A DNA stretch of 64,000 bases from JBBQRS01 sp038214535 (GTDB taxonomy: Bacteria; Chloroflexota; Anaerolineae; CG2-30-64-16). Location of the stretch: NCBI GenBank assembly GCA_038214535.1, contig JBBQRS010000005.1, positions 1 to 64,000 on the forward strand. Reading direction: 5' to 3'. Numbering within the stretch: the stretch's first letter is position 1; the number at the start of each line of letters is the position of its first letter. The translations under genes and the position numbers were made by a program. A model generated the notes under the pieces. That model searched no databases. It saw only the letters and a program-made list of their open reading frames with translations, and was not told the origin of the DNA. Below, in pieces: positions 23,891 to 32,821 of this stretch.

Positions 23891-23936
23891 ACCGGGGAGC
23901 AGGCTGCATGGGGTATGCTCTGCTCCCCGGTTTGTT
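23891..23936 (+). terminator. Terminator of the Crp/Fnr gene
   Basis: ACCGGGGAGCAG (23891-23902) pairs with CTGCTCCCCGGT (23920-23931), followed by TTGTTT. Confidence 0.8.
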
Positions 23937-24069
23937 TAAGGGAAATCAAGGGGACAAGTAAACAAGTAGACAATGGAATAAGGACTCCTTTGCGCCTTTG
24001 CGTTTCTGCATCAGCCGGTGCGTGAGGGTAGAGGCGCTGGGTTTTGGTGGAATGGTGTAGAATAGAGAT

Positions 24070-24780
24070 ATGCTGACAGGAAAGATCGTGCTGATTACCG
24101 GGGCGACCGGCGGCGTGGGGCCGGCGGTGGCGCGCATGGTGCTGGATGGGGGCGCGTCTGTCGTGGCGACAGCGCGCAGCCTGGCCGAGTTGGATGCGCT
24201 GCGCGAGGCGCTGGGCGCGCCGCCGGCGCGATGGCTCTCTGCGCCGGCGGACCTGACCGTCGCCACGGAAGCGGACGCGGTGGTCGGGGCAGCTGTCCGG
24301 CAGTTTGGCGGCGTGGATGTGGCCTGCGCGCTGGCCGGTGGTTGGCGCGGCGGCAAAGCGGTGGCCGAGACGGACCCCGAGACACTCGATTGGCTGTGGC
24401 GCATCAACGTCGTGACGGCCTTCAACACCTGTCATGCAGCCCTGCCGCAGTTGACGGCGCGGGGTTGGGGCCGGATCATCACCTTTGGGGCACGCTCGGC
24501 GGTGGCGGGACAGGCGCGGGGCGGCGTGTATGCGGCCAGCAAGGCGGGCGTGGTTGCGCTAACACAATCTATCGCGGCCGAAGTGAAAGTCACCGGGGTG
24601 ACGGCGAACGTGATTTTGCTCTCAACGGTGGACACGCCATCGAACCGGGCCGCCATGCCGGATGCAAACCGCGAGAAGTGGGTCACGCCGGAACAGATTG
24701 CGGCGACGGTGCGTTTCTTATGTAGCGATGACGCATCGGCCATCAACGGCGCAAGCATCCCGGTTTACGGATCGGCATAA
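24070..24780 (+). CDS. Short-chain dehydrogenase/reductase
   Basis: 236 residues. The NAD(P)-binding TGATGGVG motif lies at 10-17, the NAG-like strand reads LAGG, and the catalytic Tyr-Lys is in YAASK. Substrate unknown. TGATGGVG with an Arg-Ser after the second strand (TARS) suggests NADPH preference, but this is weak. It is followed 15 bases later by the LON-domain gene, so the two may share a transcript. Confidence 0.88.
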   Translation: MLTGKIVLITGATGGVGPAVARMVLDGGASVVATARSLAELDALREALGAPPARWLSAPADLTVATEADAVVGAAVRQFGGVDVACALAGGWRGGKAVAETDPETLDWLWRINVVTAFNTCHAALPQLTARGWGRIITFGARSAVAGQARGGVYAASKAGVVALTQSIAAEVKVTGVTANVILLSTVDTPSNRAAMPDANREKWVTPEQIAATVRFLCSDDASAINGASIPVYGSA

Positions 24781-24795
24781 GCAGGAGTTAATCTC

Positions 24796-25485
24796 ATGGA
24801 AGAAGCGATTGATACGATTGAGCTACCGCTCTTTCCGTTAAATACAGTATTGTTTCCCGGTCAGGTGCTGCCTTTGCACATTTTCGAGGAGCGCTATCGG
24901 CTGATGATCCGGCGGTGTCTGGCAGAGGACGCGCCCTTCGGGGTCGCGCTGATCCAGACGGGTTCGGAAGTGGGCGCGGCGGCGGAGCCGCACTCTGTGG
25001 GAACGGTAGCGCGCATCATCGAGAGTTCGCACTTGCCCGACGGCACGATGAACATCGTGACGGTGGGTACCGAGCGTTTTCGCATCCACCGCTTGATTCA
25101 CGACCAGCCCTATTTGCGTGGCGAGGTCGAGATCTTCCCGCTGGAAGAGCCGGATGACCTGAATCGGCTCCACGCCATGACGGCGCGCGTGCGCGAACAG
25201 GTCAAGGAATACATCGCGCTGATTGCGGAGGCCGCGGGGCTTCAAATTCAGATCGAGGAAATCCCCGAGGCGTCTGAGCAGTTGGGCTATCTGGCGGCGG
25301 TGGCGTTGCAGGTAGATAACCGCGAGAAGCAGGAATTGCTGGGCAGCGCCTCGATGGCGCGGATTTTGGCCGGCGAAATGGCGTTATTGCGTCGCGAGAA
25401 TATGTTACTGACCTGGATGACGGCCACAAAAGATTGGCCGGGCGAGGCGCAATTTGGCCCCAGCGGCACGTTGCTGCCGAATTAA
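24796..25485 (+). CDS. LON substrate-binding-domain protein
   Basis: 229 residues covering only the N-terminal domain of Lon protease: ELPLFPLNTVLFPGQVLPLHIFEERY at the start, then GTVARI and the long helical segment after residue 110. No AAA+ or Ser/Lys protease part follows. Stand-alone forms are common and thought to bind unfolded or regulatory peptides. It is preceded by SDR with a 15-base gap. Confidence 0.88.
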   Translation: MEEAIDTIELPLFPLNTVLFPGQVLPLHIFEERYRLMIRRCLAEDAPFGVALIQTGSEVGAAAEPHSVGTVARIIESSHLPDGTMNIVTVGTERFRIHRLIHDQPYLRGEVEIFPLEEPDDLNRLHAMTARVREQVKEYIALIAEAAGLQIQIEEIPEASEQLGYLAAVALQVDNREKQELLGSASMARILAGEMALLRRENMLLTWMTATKDWPGEAQFGPSGTLLPN

Positions 25486-25493
25486 TTGCCAAT

Positions 25494-25522
25494 TTGACAC
25501 GCTGTTACGCTTGTGGTAACAT
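25494..25522 (+). promoter_or_regulatory. Promoter of the cold-shock gene
   Basis: TTGACA (25494-25499), 17-bp spacer, TAACAT (25517-25522). It implies an mRNA leader of about 145 bases. Confidence 0.55.
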
Positions 25523-25574
25523 TCCGCTTCAGGCGCAAGTTGTGTCTGAGACGGGCAAGTCGAAATGAAATCGC

Positions 25575-25609
25575 AAAGCCACTGTCGCCGAACGTCGCGC
25601 GGTGGCTTT
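25575..25609 (+). promoter_or_regulatory. Hairpin in the cold-shock mRNA leader
   Basis: AAAGCCAC (25575-25582) pairs with GTGGCTTT (25602-25609) around a G+C-rich centre. Long structured leaders act as thermosensors in E. coli cspA; this one may do likewise. Confidence 0.45.
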
Positions 25610-25673
25610 CTACTGTCTGGTTTTTGATAACGCAACTTGCACGGTCGTCATCATTTCAGGAGGGCGCTTCAGG

Positions 25674-25883
25674 ATGGAAGTTACCGGTGTGGTCAAGTGG
25701 TTTAGCCGCAGCAAGGGCTATGGTTTCATTTCGCCGGATGGCGATGGAGAGAAGGACGTTTTCGTCCATTATTCGAACATCGCGGGTGACGGCTTCCGCA
25801 ATCTGGAAGCCGGCGAGCGGGTGAATTTTGTGATCGAAGATTCAGAAAAAGGGCCGCAGGCCGTTCAGGTCGCGGTCATCTGA
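25674..25883 (+). CDS. cspA: Cold-shock domain protein (CspA family)
   Basis: 69 residues, normal length. The two RNA-binding motifs are present as KGYGFISPDG (RNP1) and DVFVHYS (RNP2). It binds single-stranded RNA and DNA and melts mRNA structure. The ATG has AGGAGGG nine bases upstream; the longer open frame from 25602 is leader. It has its own promoter and terminator. Confidence 0.95.
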   Translation: MEVTGVVKWFSRSKGYGFISPDGDGEKDVFVHYSNIAGDGFRNLEAGERVNFVIEDSEKGPQAVQVAVI

Positions 25884-25919
25884 ACGCTCCGACACAATTT
25901 TTATAAACGCTGTACGCAT

Positions 25920-25948
25920 CCCCCGGCAGATGGCCGGGGGCTTTTTTT
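25920..25948 (+). terminator. Terminator of the cold-shock gene
   Basis: CCCCCGGC (25920-25927) pairs with GCCGGGGG (25933-25940), followed by CTTTTTTT. Confidence 0.9.
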
Positions 25949-26041
25949 AACGCAAATTTCGAATAGCTGTAGCGAAAATCACTTGCCATCGTCCCTCAAC
26001 GCGTGTAGAATAACTTCATCCTGTCGGCGCAGGGCGCTTGT

Positions 26042-27151
26042 GTGATACGAGTTCGCCTGATCGCCCGAAGAGGCACGGTGATTCGTCCTTTCGGTTTACG
26101 GAACGTTCCGCTTTTGCTCGGCTTGCAACGCAGTAGTGCAACTCTGGCAATTGAGCATGTCCTGACGCATCCGAGGGCGCCGCTGTGGGCGGCGCTGACT
26201 GCGCCGTGGCCCTGGGTGGGTCGGGGTGTAGCGACCTATGTGCTGGATGAAACGCACGAAGGTCGCCGGCTCGCCGGGTTCATCCAGTTGATCAAGCGGG
26301 CGGCGCGGCCCGAGGCGGACATGTTGCACGTGAGTCCGGCGCTGCCGGCGGCGGGGCAAGAGGCGTGGGTCGGGGAAGAGATTTGGGCGCGCTTGCTGGC
26401 GCACTGTGTGCCGGCCGCGGCGAGCCACGGGTTGCAGCGCGTTTTTGCGAGCATCCCCGCCGGCAGTCCCGAAGAGGCGTGTTTGAAAGAGGCCGGTTTC
26501 AGCCTTTACACGCGCGAGACGATCTATCGGTTAGCGGTTGCGCCGAGGACACGCGAGGGCGCGACGGGTAGAGTCCAGGGCGCGGCGATCGGGTTTCGTC
26601 CGCAGGCGCCGTCAGATAGCTGGGCGTTGCAGCGGTTGTATACGCAGAGCACGCCAAAGCTCGTGCAGCAAGCGGAAGGCGCGCTGACCGGCGAGGTGGG
26701 GTCGCCGCCGCTGTCGTGGTGGGAGCCGGATCGCTGGATCGGAGTGGTGTGGGAGCCTGCGGGCGAGGTGCGGGGCGCGGTGCAGGTGCATATGGGCCGC
26801 GCGGGCCACTGGTTGCGGGTGTGGGGCCTGGGTGTGATGGCGCAGCGAGAGCAGCGAAATTTAATTGCTGAGGGGTTGCGCCTGATTGCGGAGCACAGCC
26901 GGGGCAGCCGGCCGGCGCCGGTTTACGTGACGGTCAGAGATTATGAAACAGGGCTGGGCGGAATTCTGACCGGCTTTGGTTTTGCGCCGTATGCCTATCG
27001 GGCGCGCTTTGTGAGACACGTCGTCGCGACCGCGCGCAAAACGGCGCCGGTGGCATTCCCCGCCGTCGAGGTGGGGCAGGTGTTGTCAAGGTCAGCGCCG
27101 AAGGCAAGCGAGTTAAAAAACAACTATCAGAGTGTTGAGGATATCCAATAG
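26042..27151 (+). CDS. GNAT-superfamily acetyltransferase-like protein
   Basis: 369 residues from a GTG; the ribosome site is weak and an in-frame GTG a little downstream is possible. The first half resembles a GNAT core: RRLAGFIQLIK strands, HGLQRVFASIP, then CLKEAGFSLYTRETIYRL. The second half has a related layout, ending in VTVRDYETGLGGILTGFGF, so it may be a double GNAT. No substrate can be named. It lies just upstream of the Ycf45-like gene (5-base gap), in the same direction. Confidence 0.6.
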   Translation: MIRVRLIARRGTVIRPFGLRNVPLLLGLQRSSATLAIEHVLTHPRAPLWAALTAPWPWVGRGVATYVLDETHEGRRLAGFIQLIKRAARPEADMLHVSPALPAAGQEAWVGEEIWARLLAHCVPAAASHGLQRVFASIPAGSPEEACLKEAGFSLYTRETIYRLAVAPRTREGATGRVQGAAIGFRPQAPSDSWALQRLYTQSTPKLVQQAEGALTGEVGSPPLSWWEPDRWIGVVWEPAGEVRGAVQVHMGRAGHWLRVWGLGVMAQREQRNLIAEGLRLIAEHSRGSRPAPVYVTVRDYETGLGGILTGFGFAPYAYRARFVRHVVATARKTAPVAFPAVEVGQVLSRSAPKASELKNNYQSVEDIQ

Positions 27152-27156
27152 AAGTT

Positions 27157-28809
27157 ATGCAACAACGGAAAATCACGGATGACCTGGAAGCGCTGCTGCA
27201 AGTGCTCCCGCCGACTGTCGAGGTGGGGCTGCGGGCCGCGAATCAGGGTGATAATCTTCTCGAAGTGGTGTTGGATCTGGGCCGGGTCCCAGAAGCGCGT
27301 TTCGTTGACCATGAACTGATCCTGAGTCCGAACGAAGTCAGCGACGAGGACCTGAATTACGTGATCTCGCGGATCGGTGAGTTCACGGGCGATAACCGCG
27401 CGGGCATCGAACGGACGCTGCATCGGATCTCGTGCATCCGCAACCGGCAGGGCCGCGTGATCGGGCTGACCTGTCGTGTGGGGCGCGCGGTCTACGGTGT
27501 GATTGATATTATCGAAGACATCATCAAGTCGGGCCAAAGCATCTTGTTGCTGGGGCGGCCGGGCGTGGGCAAGACGACCTTGCTGCGCGAGGCGGCGCGC
27601 GTCCTGAGCGAAAAGGCGCGCGTGGTCGTCGTGGATACGTCTAACGAAATCGGCGGCGACGGCGATATTCCGCACCCGGCGATCGGCAAGGCGCGCCGGA
27701 TGCAGGTGGCGCGGCCTGAGCTGCAGCACGAGGTGATGATCGAGGCGGTGGAAAACCACATGCCGCAGGTGATCGTCATTGATGAGATCGGTCGCCAGCA
27801 AGAGGCCGTCGCGGCGCGCACCATCGCGGAGCGCGGCGTGCAACTGGTGGGCACGGCGCACGGCATCACGTTGGAGAACCTGCTGGTCAACCCGACGCTT
27901 TCCGACCTGGTGGGCGGCATCGAGAGCGTCACGCTGAGCGACGAGGAAGCGCGCCGCCGCGGGACGCAGAAATCGGTGCTGGAGCGCCGCGCGCCACCGA
28001 CGTTCGACGTGTTAATCGAGCTTCAGGATCGCCAGCGGATGGCGGTACATCATAACGTCGCCGCATCCGTAGATGCAATCTTGCGCGGCCACCCGCTGAC
28101 GCCCGAAATCCGCTATCGCGACGAGAGCGGACAGGTGCGCGTCGAGGCTGCGCCGGCCCCACCGGCGGAGCGCCGCATGGCGGTGACCACCAGCATGGGC
28201 AGCCTGCCGTTCAATAAACGCAATAACAACGGCCGCTCGCAAGGCGCGCCGGCGCGGCCGGGCGACTTGCGCAATGCCGCCCCTGTGGCGACGGTCGGGT
28301 TCGACCCGGACGTCGCGCCCTCCGGTCGGCGCGAGGCCGCAAAGGCGGGGCAACCGGTGCGCATCTACACGTTTGGCGTGAGCCGCGGGCGGTTGCAGCA
28401 TGCCGCCGAAAACCTCGGCGTGCCCGTCACCGTCGTGGACACGCTGGATGATGCGCAGACGGTGATCACCCTGAAGAACTATTATCGCAAACATCCGCAA
28501 CCGATTGCGGAGGCCGAACGGCGGCGCATTCCGGTATACGTTTTGCGCGCCAACACCATCAACCAGATGGAAGCCAGCCTGGGCGATATGTTCGGCATCG
28601 CGGTGGACATCGAAGACCCGCGCGACCAGGCCCTGGCCGAAACGCAGGAGGCGATTCGTCGCGTGTTATCCGGTTCGGGCTCCGAAGAGTTGCGGCCCGC
28701 GACGGCGGAAGTACGGCGGATGCAGCACGAGCTGGCGCGCGCCGCGAACCTGGTCTCGCACAGCTACGGTTCGGAGCCGCGCCGCCGTGTGCGGATCTTC
28801 CAGAACTGA
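27157..28809 (+). CDS. Ycf45-like AAA ATPase with C-terminal R3H domain
   Basis: 550 residues. It has similarity to SpoIIIAA/Ycf45 P-loop proteins: GRPGVGKTTLLREAAR (Walker A about residue 133), VVVDTSNEIGGDGD, and Walker B VIVIDEIGR. A linker of about 130 residues leads to a C-terminal segment with IDIEDPRDQ-like text and an R3H-type end (ELARAANLVSHSYGSEPRRRVRIF) that should bind single-stranded nucleic acid. The family is common in cyanobacteria and Chloroflexota; its role is unknown. tmk follows after 8 bases, so the gene is likely part of that operon. Confidence 0.82.
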   Translation: MQQRKITDDLEALLQVLPPTVEVGLRAANQGDNLLEVVLDLGRVPEARFVDHELILSPNEVSDEDLNYVISRIGEFTGDNRAGIERTLHRISCIRNRQGRVIGLTCRVGRAVYGVIDIIEDIIKSGQSILLLGRPGVGKTTLLREAARVLSEKARVVVVDTSNEIGGDGDIPHPAIGKARRMQVARPELQHEVMIEAVENHMPQVIVIDEIGRQQEAVAARTIAERGVQLVGTAHGITLENLLVNPTLSDLVGGIESVTLSDEEARRRGTQKSVLERRAPPTFDVLIELQDRQRMAVHHNVAASVDAILRGHPLTPEIRYRDESGQVRVEAAPAPPAERRMAVTTSMGSLPFNKRNNNGRSQGAPARPGDLRNAAPVATVGFDPDVAPSGRREAAKAGQPVRIYTFGVSRGRLQHAAENLGVPVTVVDTLDDAQTVITLKNYYRKHPQPIAEAERRRIPVYVLRANTINQMEASLGDMFGIAVDIEDPRDQALAETQEAIRRVLSGSGSEELRPATAEVRRMQHELARAANLVSHSYGSEPRRRVRIFQN

Positions 28810-28817
28810 GCGCGCCG

Positions 28818-29456
28818 ATGGGGTTGTTTATCACGTTCGAAGGCCCCGAAGGCAGCGGTAAGACGACGCAAATCCGTCTGCTGGCAGAGTGGTTGCGGCA
28901 TAGCGGCTGTGACGTTCTGACGACGAGAGAACCGGGCGGGACGCGCATCGGGGATGCGATTCGCGCCCTGCTGCTCGATCCTGATCACGATGAGATGAGC
29001 CCGGCGGCGGAGATTTTACTTTTCTCCGCCTCACGGGCCCAACTTGTATCTGAGGTCATTCGACCGCAGCTTGAGCGGGACGGCGTTGTCGTGTGCGACC
29101 GCTTCGCGGATTCGACGCTGGCGTATCAGGGCCATGGGCGGGGGCTCGATCTGGACGCGTTGCGTGAAATCACCCTCTTCGCGACCGGAGGCCTGACGCC
29201 GGACCTGACGGTGTGCTTGGATCTGCCTGCGGCGGAGGGGTTGGCTCGCAAGCGGGGTGCGGATGCCGCCGAGTGGAACCGCATGGAGCGAGAGCAACTG
29301 GCGTTCCACGAGCGGGTGCGCGCGGGCTATCATGCACTGGCCGCTGAAGCACCAGCGCGTTGGGTGATCATTGACGCGATGCAGCCCGTGGCCGCGATTC
29401 AAGAACAGATTCGCGCTGAAGTGACGGCCAAACAACTCAAAGGGGAGAAACGATGA
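28818..29456 (+). CDS. tmk: Thymidylate kinase
   Basis: 212 residues, normal length. P-loop EGPEGSGKTT at 8-17, the DR(F/Y/S) motif as CDRFADSTLAYQG, and the TREPGG substrate loop. It converts dTMP to dTDP. It overlaps darA by four bases. Confidence 0.96.
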   Translation: MGLFITFEGPEGSGKTTQIRLLAEWLRHSGCDVLTTREPGGTRIGDAIRALLLDPDHDEMSPAAEILLFSASRAQLVSEVIRPQLERDGVVVCDRFADSTLAYQGHGRGLDLDALREITLFATGGLTPDLTVCLDLPAAEGLARKRGADAAEWNRMEREQLAFHERVRAGYHALAAEAPARWVIIDAMQPVAAIQEQIRAEVTAKQLKGEKR

Positions 29457-29779
29457 AACTGATCATGGCGATTGTGAGCAGTGACGACTCGCGCGAGGTG
29501 TTGGACCGCCTGACCAAAGCGGGGTTGCGCGCAACGGTCATCAGCACGACCGGGGGCTTTCTGCGCGAGGGCAACACGACGCTGTTGCTGGGTGCGGAAG
29601 AACGCAAGATCGCGCAGGCCGTCGAGGTGATCCGCCAGACGTGCAAGCGCCGGACGCAATGGGTGTCGCCGCTGCCGACGCTGGAAGGGCCGGGGCTGGA
29701 GATGTCGGAGCCAATCGAGGTGAGCGCGGGGGGCGCGGTGGTGTTTGTGCTGGGCGTGGAGCAATTTATCCAGATTTGA
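29453..29779 (+). CDS. darA: Cyclic di-AMP receptor DarA/YaaQ (PII-like)
   Basis: 108 residues. PII-like fold with the ligand loop TTGGFLREGNTTLLLG. The protein binds c-di-AMP in Firmicutes, where the gene also follows tmk. The overlap with tmk shows that the pairing is kept here. It converges on the FmdB gene with only three bases between. Confidence 0.9.
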   Translation: MKLIMAIVSSDDSREVLDRLTKAGLRATVISTTGGFLREGNTTLLLGAEERKIAQAVEVIRQTCKRRTQWVSPLPTLEGPGLEMSEPIEVSAGGAVVFVLGVEQFIQI

Positions 29780-29782
29780 AGT

Positions 29783-30172
29783 TTACATGATGCCAAAGTC
29801 GTCGGCGCTGCTGCCGGAGCCGGGCATGGCGCGGTCAATGCTTTCGGGGTCTTCGCCCGCTTCGAGCCGGCCGATCACTTCTTCAATTTCCGGATCCAGC
29901 GTTTCGCCGGATTCATCCGCCATTTGACGCATCAGCCGCGCCAGCGATTGTGGATCGTCCGCATCAGGTCCACCCAGGGCCGCCGGATCGGTCAGCGCAT
30001 CGGGCCGGCTTCCTGCCGAGCGGAGCACGGTCACCCGTGAGATCAGCCGGGTCAGGTTCGATCCGCCGCAGCGAGGGCAGACGGCCTGGCGGCTTTCGGC
30101 GTCGGCGAAGGAGCGCCAGAGCAGGCTGACGCGACGCTGACAGTCGGGACAGGTATATTCGTAGATCGGCAT
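29783..30172 (-). CDS. FmdB-type zinc ribbon regulatory protein
   Basis: 129 residues. The N-terminus MPIYEYTCPDC and the CPRCGG pair form the FmdB zinc ribbon (residues 1-45). The rest is a low-complexity acidic tail with QSLARLMRQMADESGE, which looks helical. The family is linked to amide/formamide metabolism regulation and remains poorly characterised. It is not part of the tmk operon. Confidence 0.85.
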   Translation of the reverse strand: MPIYEYTCPDCQRRVSLLWRSFADAESRQAVCPRCGGSNLTRLISRVTVLRSAGSRPDALTDPAALGGPDADDPQSLARLMRQMADESGETLDPEIEEVIGRLEAGEDPESIDRAMPGSGSSADDFGIM

Positions 30173-30191
30173 TTTGGATCACCCATGAGTT

Positions 30192-30342
30192 CCCGCGGAG
30201 TGCGCATCTGAGGATGCGTTCCGGCATGGACAGGATTTACAGGATGCACAGGATGCACACGGGTTTTCATCCTGTGCATCCTGTAAATCCTGTCGGTCAA
30301 AGGCACATCTGACGCCATCTCATGGCGTGCGCAGTCCGCGGG
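30192..30342. repeat. Composite nested repeat: family A palindrome inside family C borders
   Basis: CCCGCGGAGTGCGCATCTGA on the left and GCGTGCGCAGTCCGCGGG on the right bound a full family A inverted repeat at 30229-30294 (GACAGGATTTACAGGATG and its complement). It fills most of the gap between fmdB and gmk. A second composite is at 57695-57820. Confidence 0.8.
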
Positions 30343-30412
30343 ACAAATAAATTGCACTTCATTGTGATGATCGTATTCTAGCGCAGCCGCAGCGCCTATA
30401 CAAGGATAAAGC

Positions 30413-31072
30413 ATGAACGACGTGGGGCAGCAGATCGAAACCGCGGAGCAAGCGGCCTGGTATCGCGGCTTGACCGACCCGCGCCCGTTACTGGTGGTCA
30501 TTTCCGGCCCTTCGGGGGTGGGCAAGGACGCGACGATTCAACGCATGAAGGATCGCGGCCATCCGTGCTGCTTCGTGGTCACGGTGACGTCGCGTGCGCC
30601 GCGCCAGGGTGAGGTGAACGGCCGGGATTATCACTTCGTCACCGAAGCAGAATTTCAGCGGATGATAGACTGCGATGAACTGTTGGAATACGCCCTGGTC
30701 TACGGCCAGTACAAGGGCATCCCGAAAGCGGGAGTGCGCGCGGCGCTGGACAGCGGCGACGACGTGGTGTTGCGGGTGGATGTGCAAGGCGCCGAGACGG
30801 TGCAACGCATCGCCCCGCAGGCAGTCACCATTTTCCTGACGGCCGCCTCGGAAGATGAGTTGGTGGAGCGGCTCAGGCGGCGGCGCACTGAGGACGATGC
30901 GCAATTACGGCAGCGCATCGAGATGGCGCGTGAAGAACTGGAACGGGCGGCGGCTTTCAAGTACAGCGTCGTCAACCGCGAATGCAACCTGGATGAAACG
31001 GTGGACGCCATCCTTGCGATCATGCACGCGGAAAGAAACCGGGTTGACTGGCAGCCGGTGGTGATCGAATGA
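30413..31072 (+). CDS. gmk: Guanylate kinase
   Basis: 219 residues. P-loop SGPSGVGKDAT near residue 32 and the GMP-binding SRAPRQGEVNGRDYHFV block. It carries an N-terminal extension of about 25 residues (QQIETAEQAAWYRGL) relative to most Gmk. It overlaps the rhomboid gene by four bases. Confidence 0.94.
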   Translation: MNDVGQQIETAEQAAWYRGLTDPRPLLVVISGPSGVGKDATIQRMKDRGHPCCFVVTVTSRAPRQGEVNGRDYHFVTEAEFQRMIDCDELLEYALVYGQYKGIPKAGVRAALDSGDDVVLRVDVQGAETVQRIAPQAVTIFLTAASEDELVERLRRRRTEDDAQLRQRIEMAREELERAAAFKYSVVNRECNLDETVDAILAIMHAERNRVDWQPVVIE

Positions 31073-31836
31073 ATGATTCTATGAACGCACCACAGCCGGT
31101 CGCATCCGCGCCCCGGATGGTCCCGATGGCCTTACCGCTACACAAGCCGGTGGTGACGTATATTTTGCTGGCAGCGATCGGCGTGGCCTTCGTGCTTCAG
31201 ACGATCCGGGGCGGCTCGACCAACATGCAGACCCTCTACATCATGGGCGCGCAGGTCAACAGCCAGGTAGCGCAGGGCGAATATTGGCGGCTGTTGACGG
31301 CGATGTTCCTGCACATCGGGCTGATGCACCTTGCCTTCAACGCTTTCGCGCTCTACAGCCTGGGGCTGGATATGGAGCGTTCTTTCGGCTCGCTACGCTT
31401 CGCCCTGGTCTATTTCCTCTCCGGGTTGATCGGCGGCGTGATCTACTTCATCACCGGGCCGCCCAATGTCCTCTCTGCCGGCGCATCGGGGGCGATCTTC
31501 GGCCTCGTCGGCGCAGAGCTGGCCTACATCATGAGCAACCGCGCGTTGTTCGGCACGGGGGGCCGCCAGCGGCTCACCAATCTCGTGTTCCTGCTGGGCA
31601 TCAACCTGGTGCTCGGCTTCACCGTCCCTGGCATCAACAACATTGTGCATATCGGCGGGTTCCTGGCCGGTTTTGGCCTGGGGTTTGCGCTGACGCCGCG
31701 CTATGGCGTGGCATGGGACCAGACGACCATCCCGCCGATACCCAGAGTAGAGGACCATTCCTCACTTACCCTGGCGGCAGGCGGTGTGGTCACAGCCACG
31801 CTGTTGCTGGCTGCCGGGCTGCTGTTCGGCGGCTGA
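31069..31836 (+). CDS. Rhomboid-family intramembrane serine protease
   Basis: 255 residues with about seven spans. The catalytic Ser is in GASGAIFG and the catalytic His in NIVHIGGFLAGF; HIGLMHLAFNAFAL supplies the HxxxN oxyanion element. It cleaves membrane proteins within or next to a span. The start overlaps gmk; an alternative ATG lies four codons on. Substrates are unknown. Confidence 0.93.
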   Translation: MNDSMNAPQPVASAPRMVPMALPLHKPVVTYILLAAIGVAFVLQTIRGGSTNMQTLYIMGAQVNSQVAQGEYWRLLTAMFLHIGLMHLAFNAFALYSLGLDMERSFGSLRFALVYFLSGLIGGVIYFITGPPNVLSAGASGAIFGLVGAELAYIMSNRALFGTGGRQRLTNLVFLLGINLVLGFTVPGINNIVHIGGFLAGFGLGFALTPRYGVAWDQTTIPPIPRVEDHSSLTLAAGGVVTATLLLAAGLLFGG

Positions 31837-31942
31837 TCCGAGAATTCTGTTCTGTAATGTCGGGCCTCGTGCCCGCCGCGACGCCCACGAGGGGCTACAC
31901 TACAACGCCCCGCAGGGGCTATACTACCAACGAGGTGACCAG

Positions 31943-32818
31943 GTGCAGGATTTCGACTACATCCGGGCTCGTAATATCGAGGAGGCGGTCGGCTTGCTGG
32001 CGCAGGACGGCGCGCGCATCCTCAGCGGCGGCACCGACCTGATCGTGCAACTGCGCGAGGGGCGGCGCGACGCGTGCGTTGTCGTGGACATCAAGAGCCT
32101 CCCCGAAGTGAATGTTTTAGATTATGACCTAGAGACTGGGTTAACGCTGGGCGCGGCCGTGCCGTGTGGGCGCATCAGCAGCGACCCGACCGTGCGCGCG
32201 GTCTATCCGGGGCTGGTGGACGCGGCTTCGCTGATCGGCGGGGTGCAGATTCAGGGGCGCGCGACGCTGGGCGGCAACCTGTGCAACGCGTCGCCGGCGG
32301 CCGATTCTGCGCCGGCGCTGATCGTTCACGGGGCGACGTGCGTGATTGCCGGCCCGGATGGGCGCAGGGAAGTTCCGGCGGAAGATTTTTGCATCGGGCC
32401 GGGGCGCAACACTCTAGGACGCGGCGAGATATTGCTGTCGTTTCGCATTCCGGCCCCGCCGGCGCATTTCGGCGCGTACTATCTCCGCTTTATTCCCCGC
32501 AACGAAATGGATATTGCAGTGGTGGGCGCGGGGACGTCCGTCGTGCTGGATGAGACGCTCGAACACTTCGTGTGCGCGCGGGTGGCGCTGGGCGCGGTCG
32601 CGCCGACGCCACTGTACGTGCGAGAGGCGGGCGAGTACCTGGCGGGGAAATCCGTCACGCCGGAAGAAATCGAAGCCGCAGCGCGCATTGCCCGTGAGGC
32701 GGCGCGCCCGATCACCGATATGCGCGGCACGACGGCGCAGCGCAAACACCTGTCGGGGGTGTTGGCCCGGCGAGCCTTGACGGAAGCCGTGGCGCGCGCC
32801 AGAACGGGAGGAAAATAG
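31943..32818 (+). CDS. Molybdenum hydroxylase FAD-binding (medium) subunit
   Basis: 291 residues, CoxM/XdhB type. FAD-binding motifs SGGTDLIVQLREG and GGVQIQGRATLGGNLCNASPAAD are complete, and the C-terminal domain follows. The GTG at 31943 has GAGGTGA upstream; the open frame continues further left but lacks family similarity there and crosses a small repeat. It hands electrons between the Fe-S and external acceptor sites. It is the first of three subunit genes (M-S-L order). Confidence 0.9.
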   Translation: MQDFDYIRARNIEEAVGLLAQDGARILSGGTDLIVQLREGRRDACVVVDIKSLPEVNVLDYDLETGLTLGAAVPCGRISSDPTVRAVYPGLVDAASLIGGVQIQGRATLGGNLCNASPAADSAPALIVHGATCVIAGPDGRREVPAEDFCIGPGRNTLGRGEILLSFRIPAPPAHFGAYYLRFIPRNEMDIAVVGAGTSVVLDETLEHFVCARVALGAVAPTPLYVREAGEYLAGKSVTPEEIEAAARIAREAARPITDMRGTTAQRKHLSGVLARRALTEAVARARTGGK

Positions 32819-32821
32819 TCC

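Noticed and set aside
31784..31942. Longer N-terminus for the Mo-hydroxylase FAD subunit
   Set aside because: The extension overlaps the rhomboid gene and a small repeat and lacks family similarity; the GTG at 31943 has a ribosome site.
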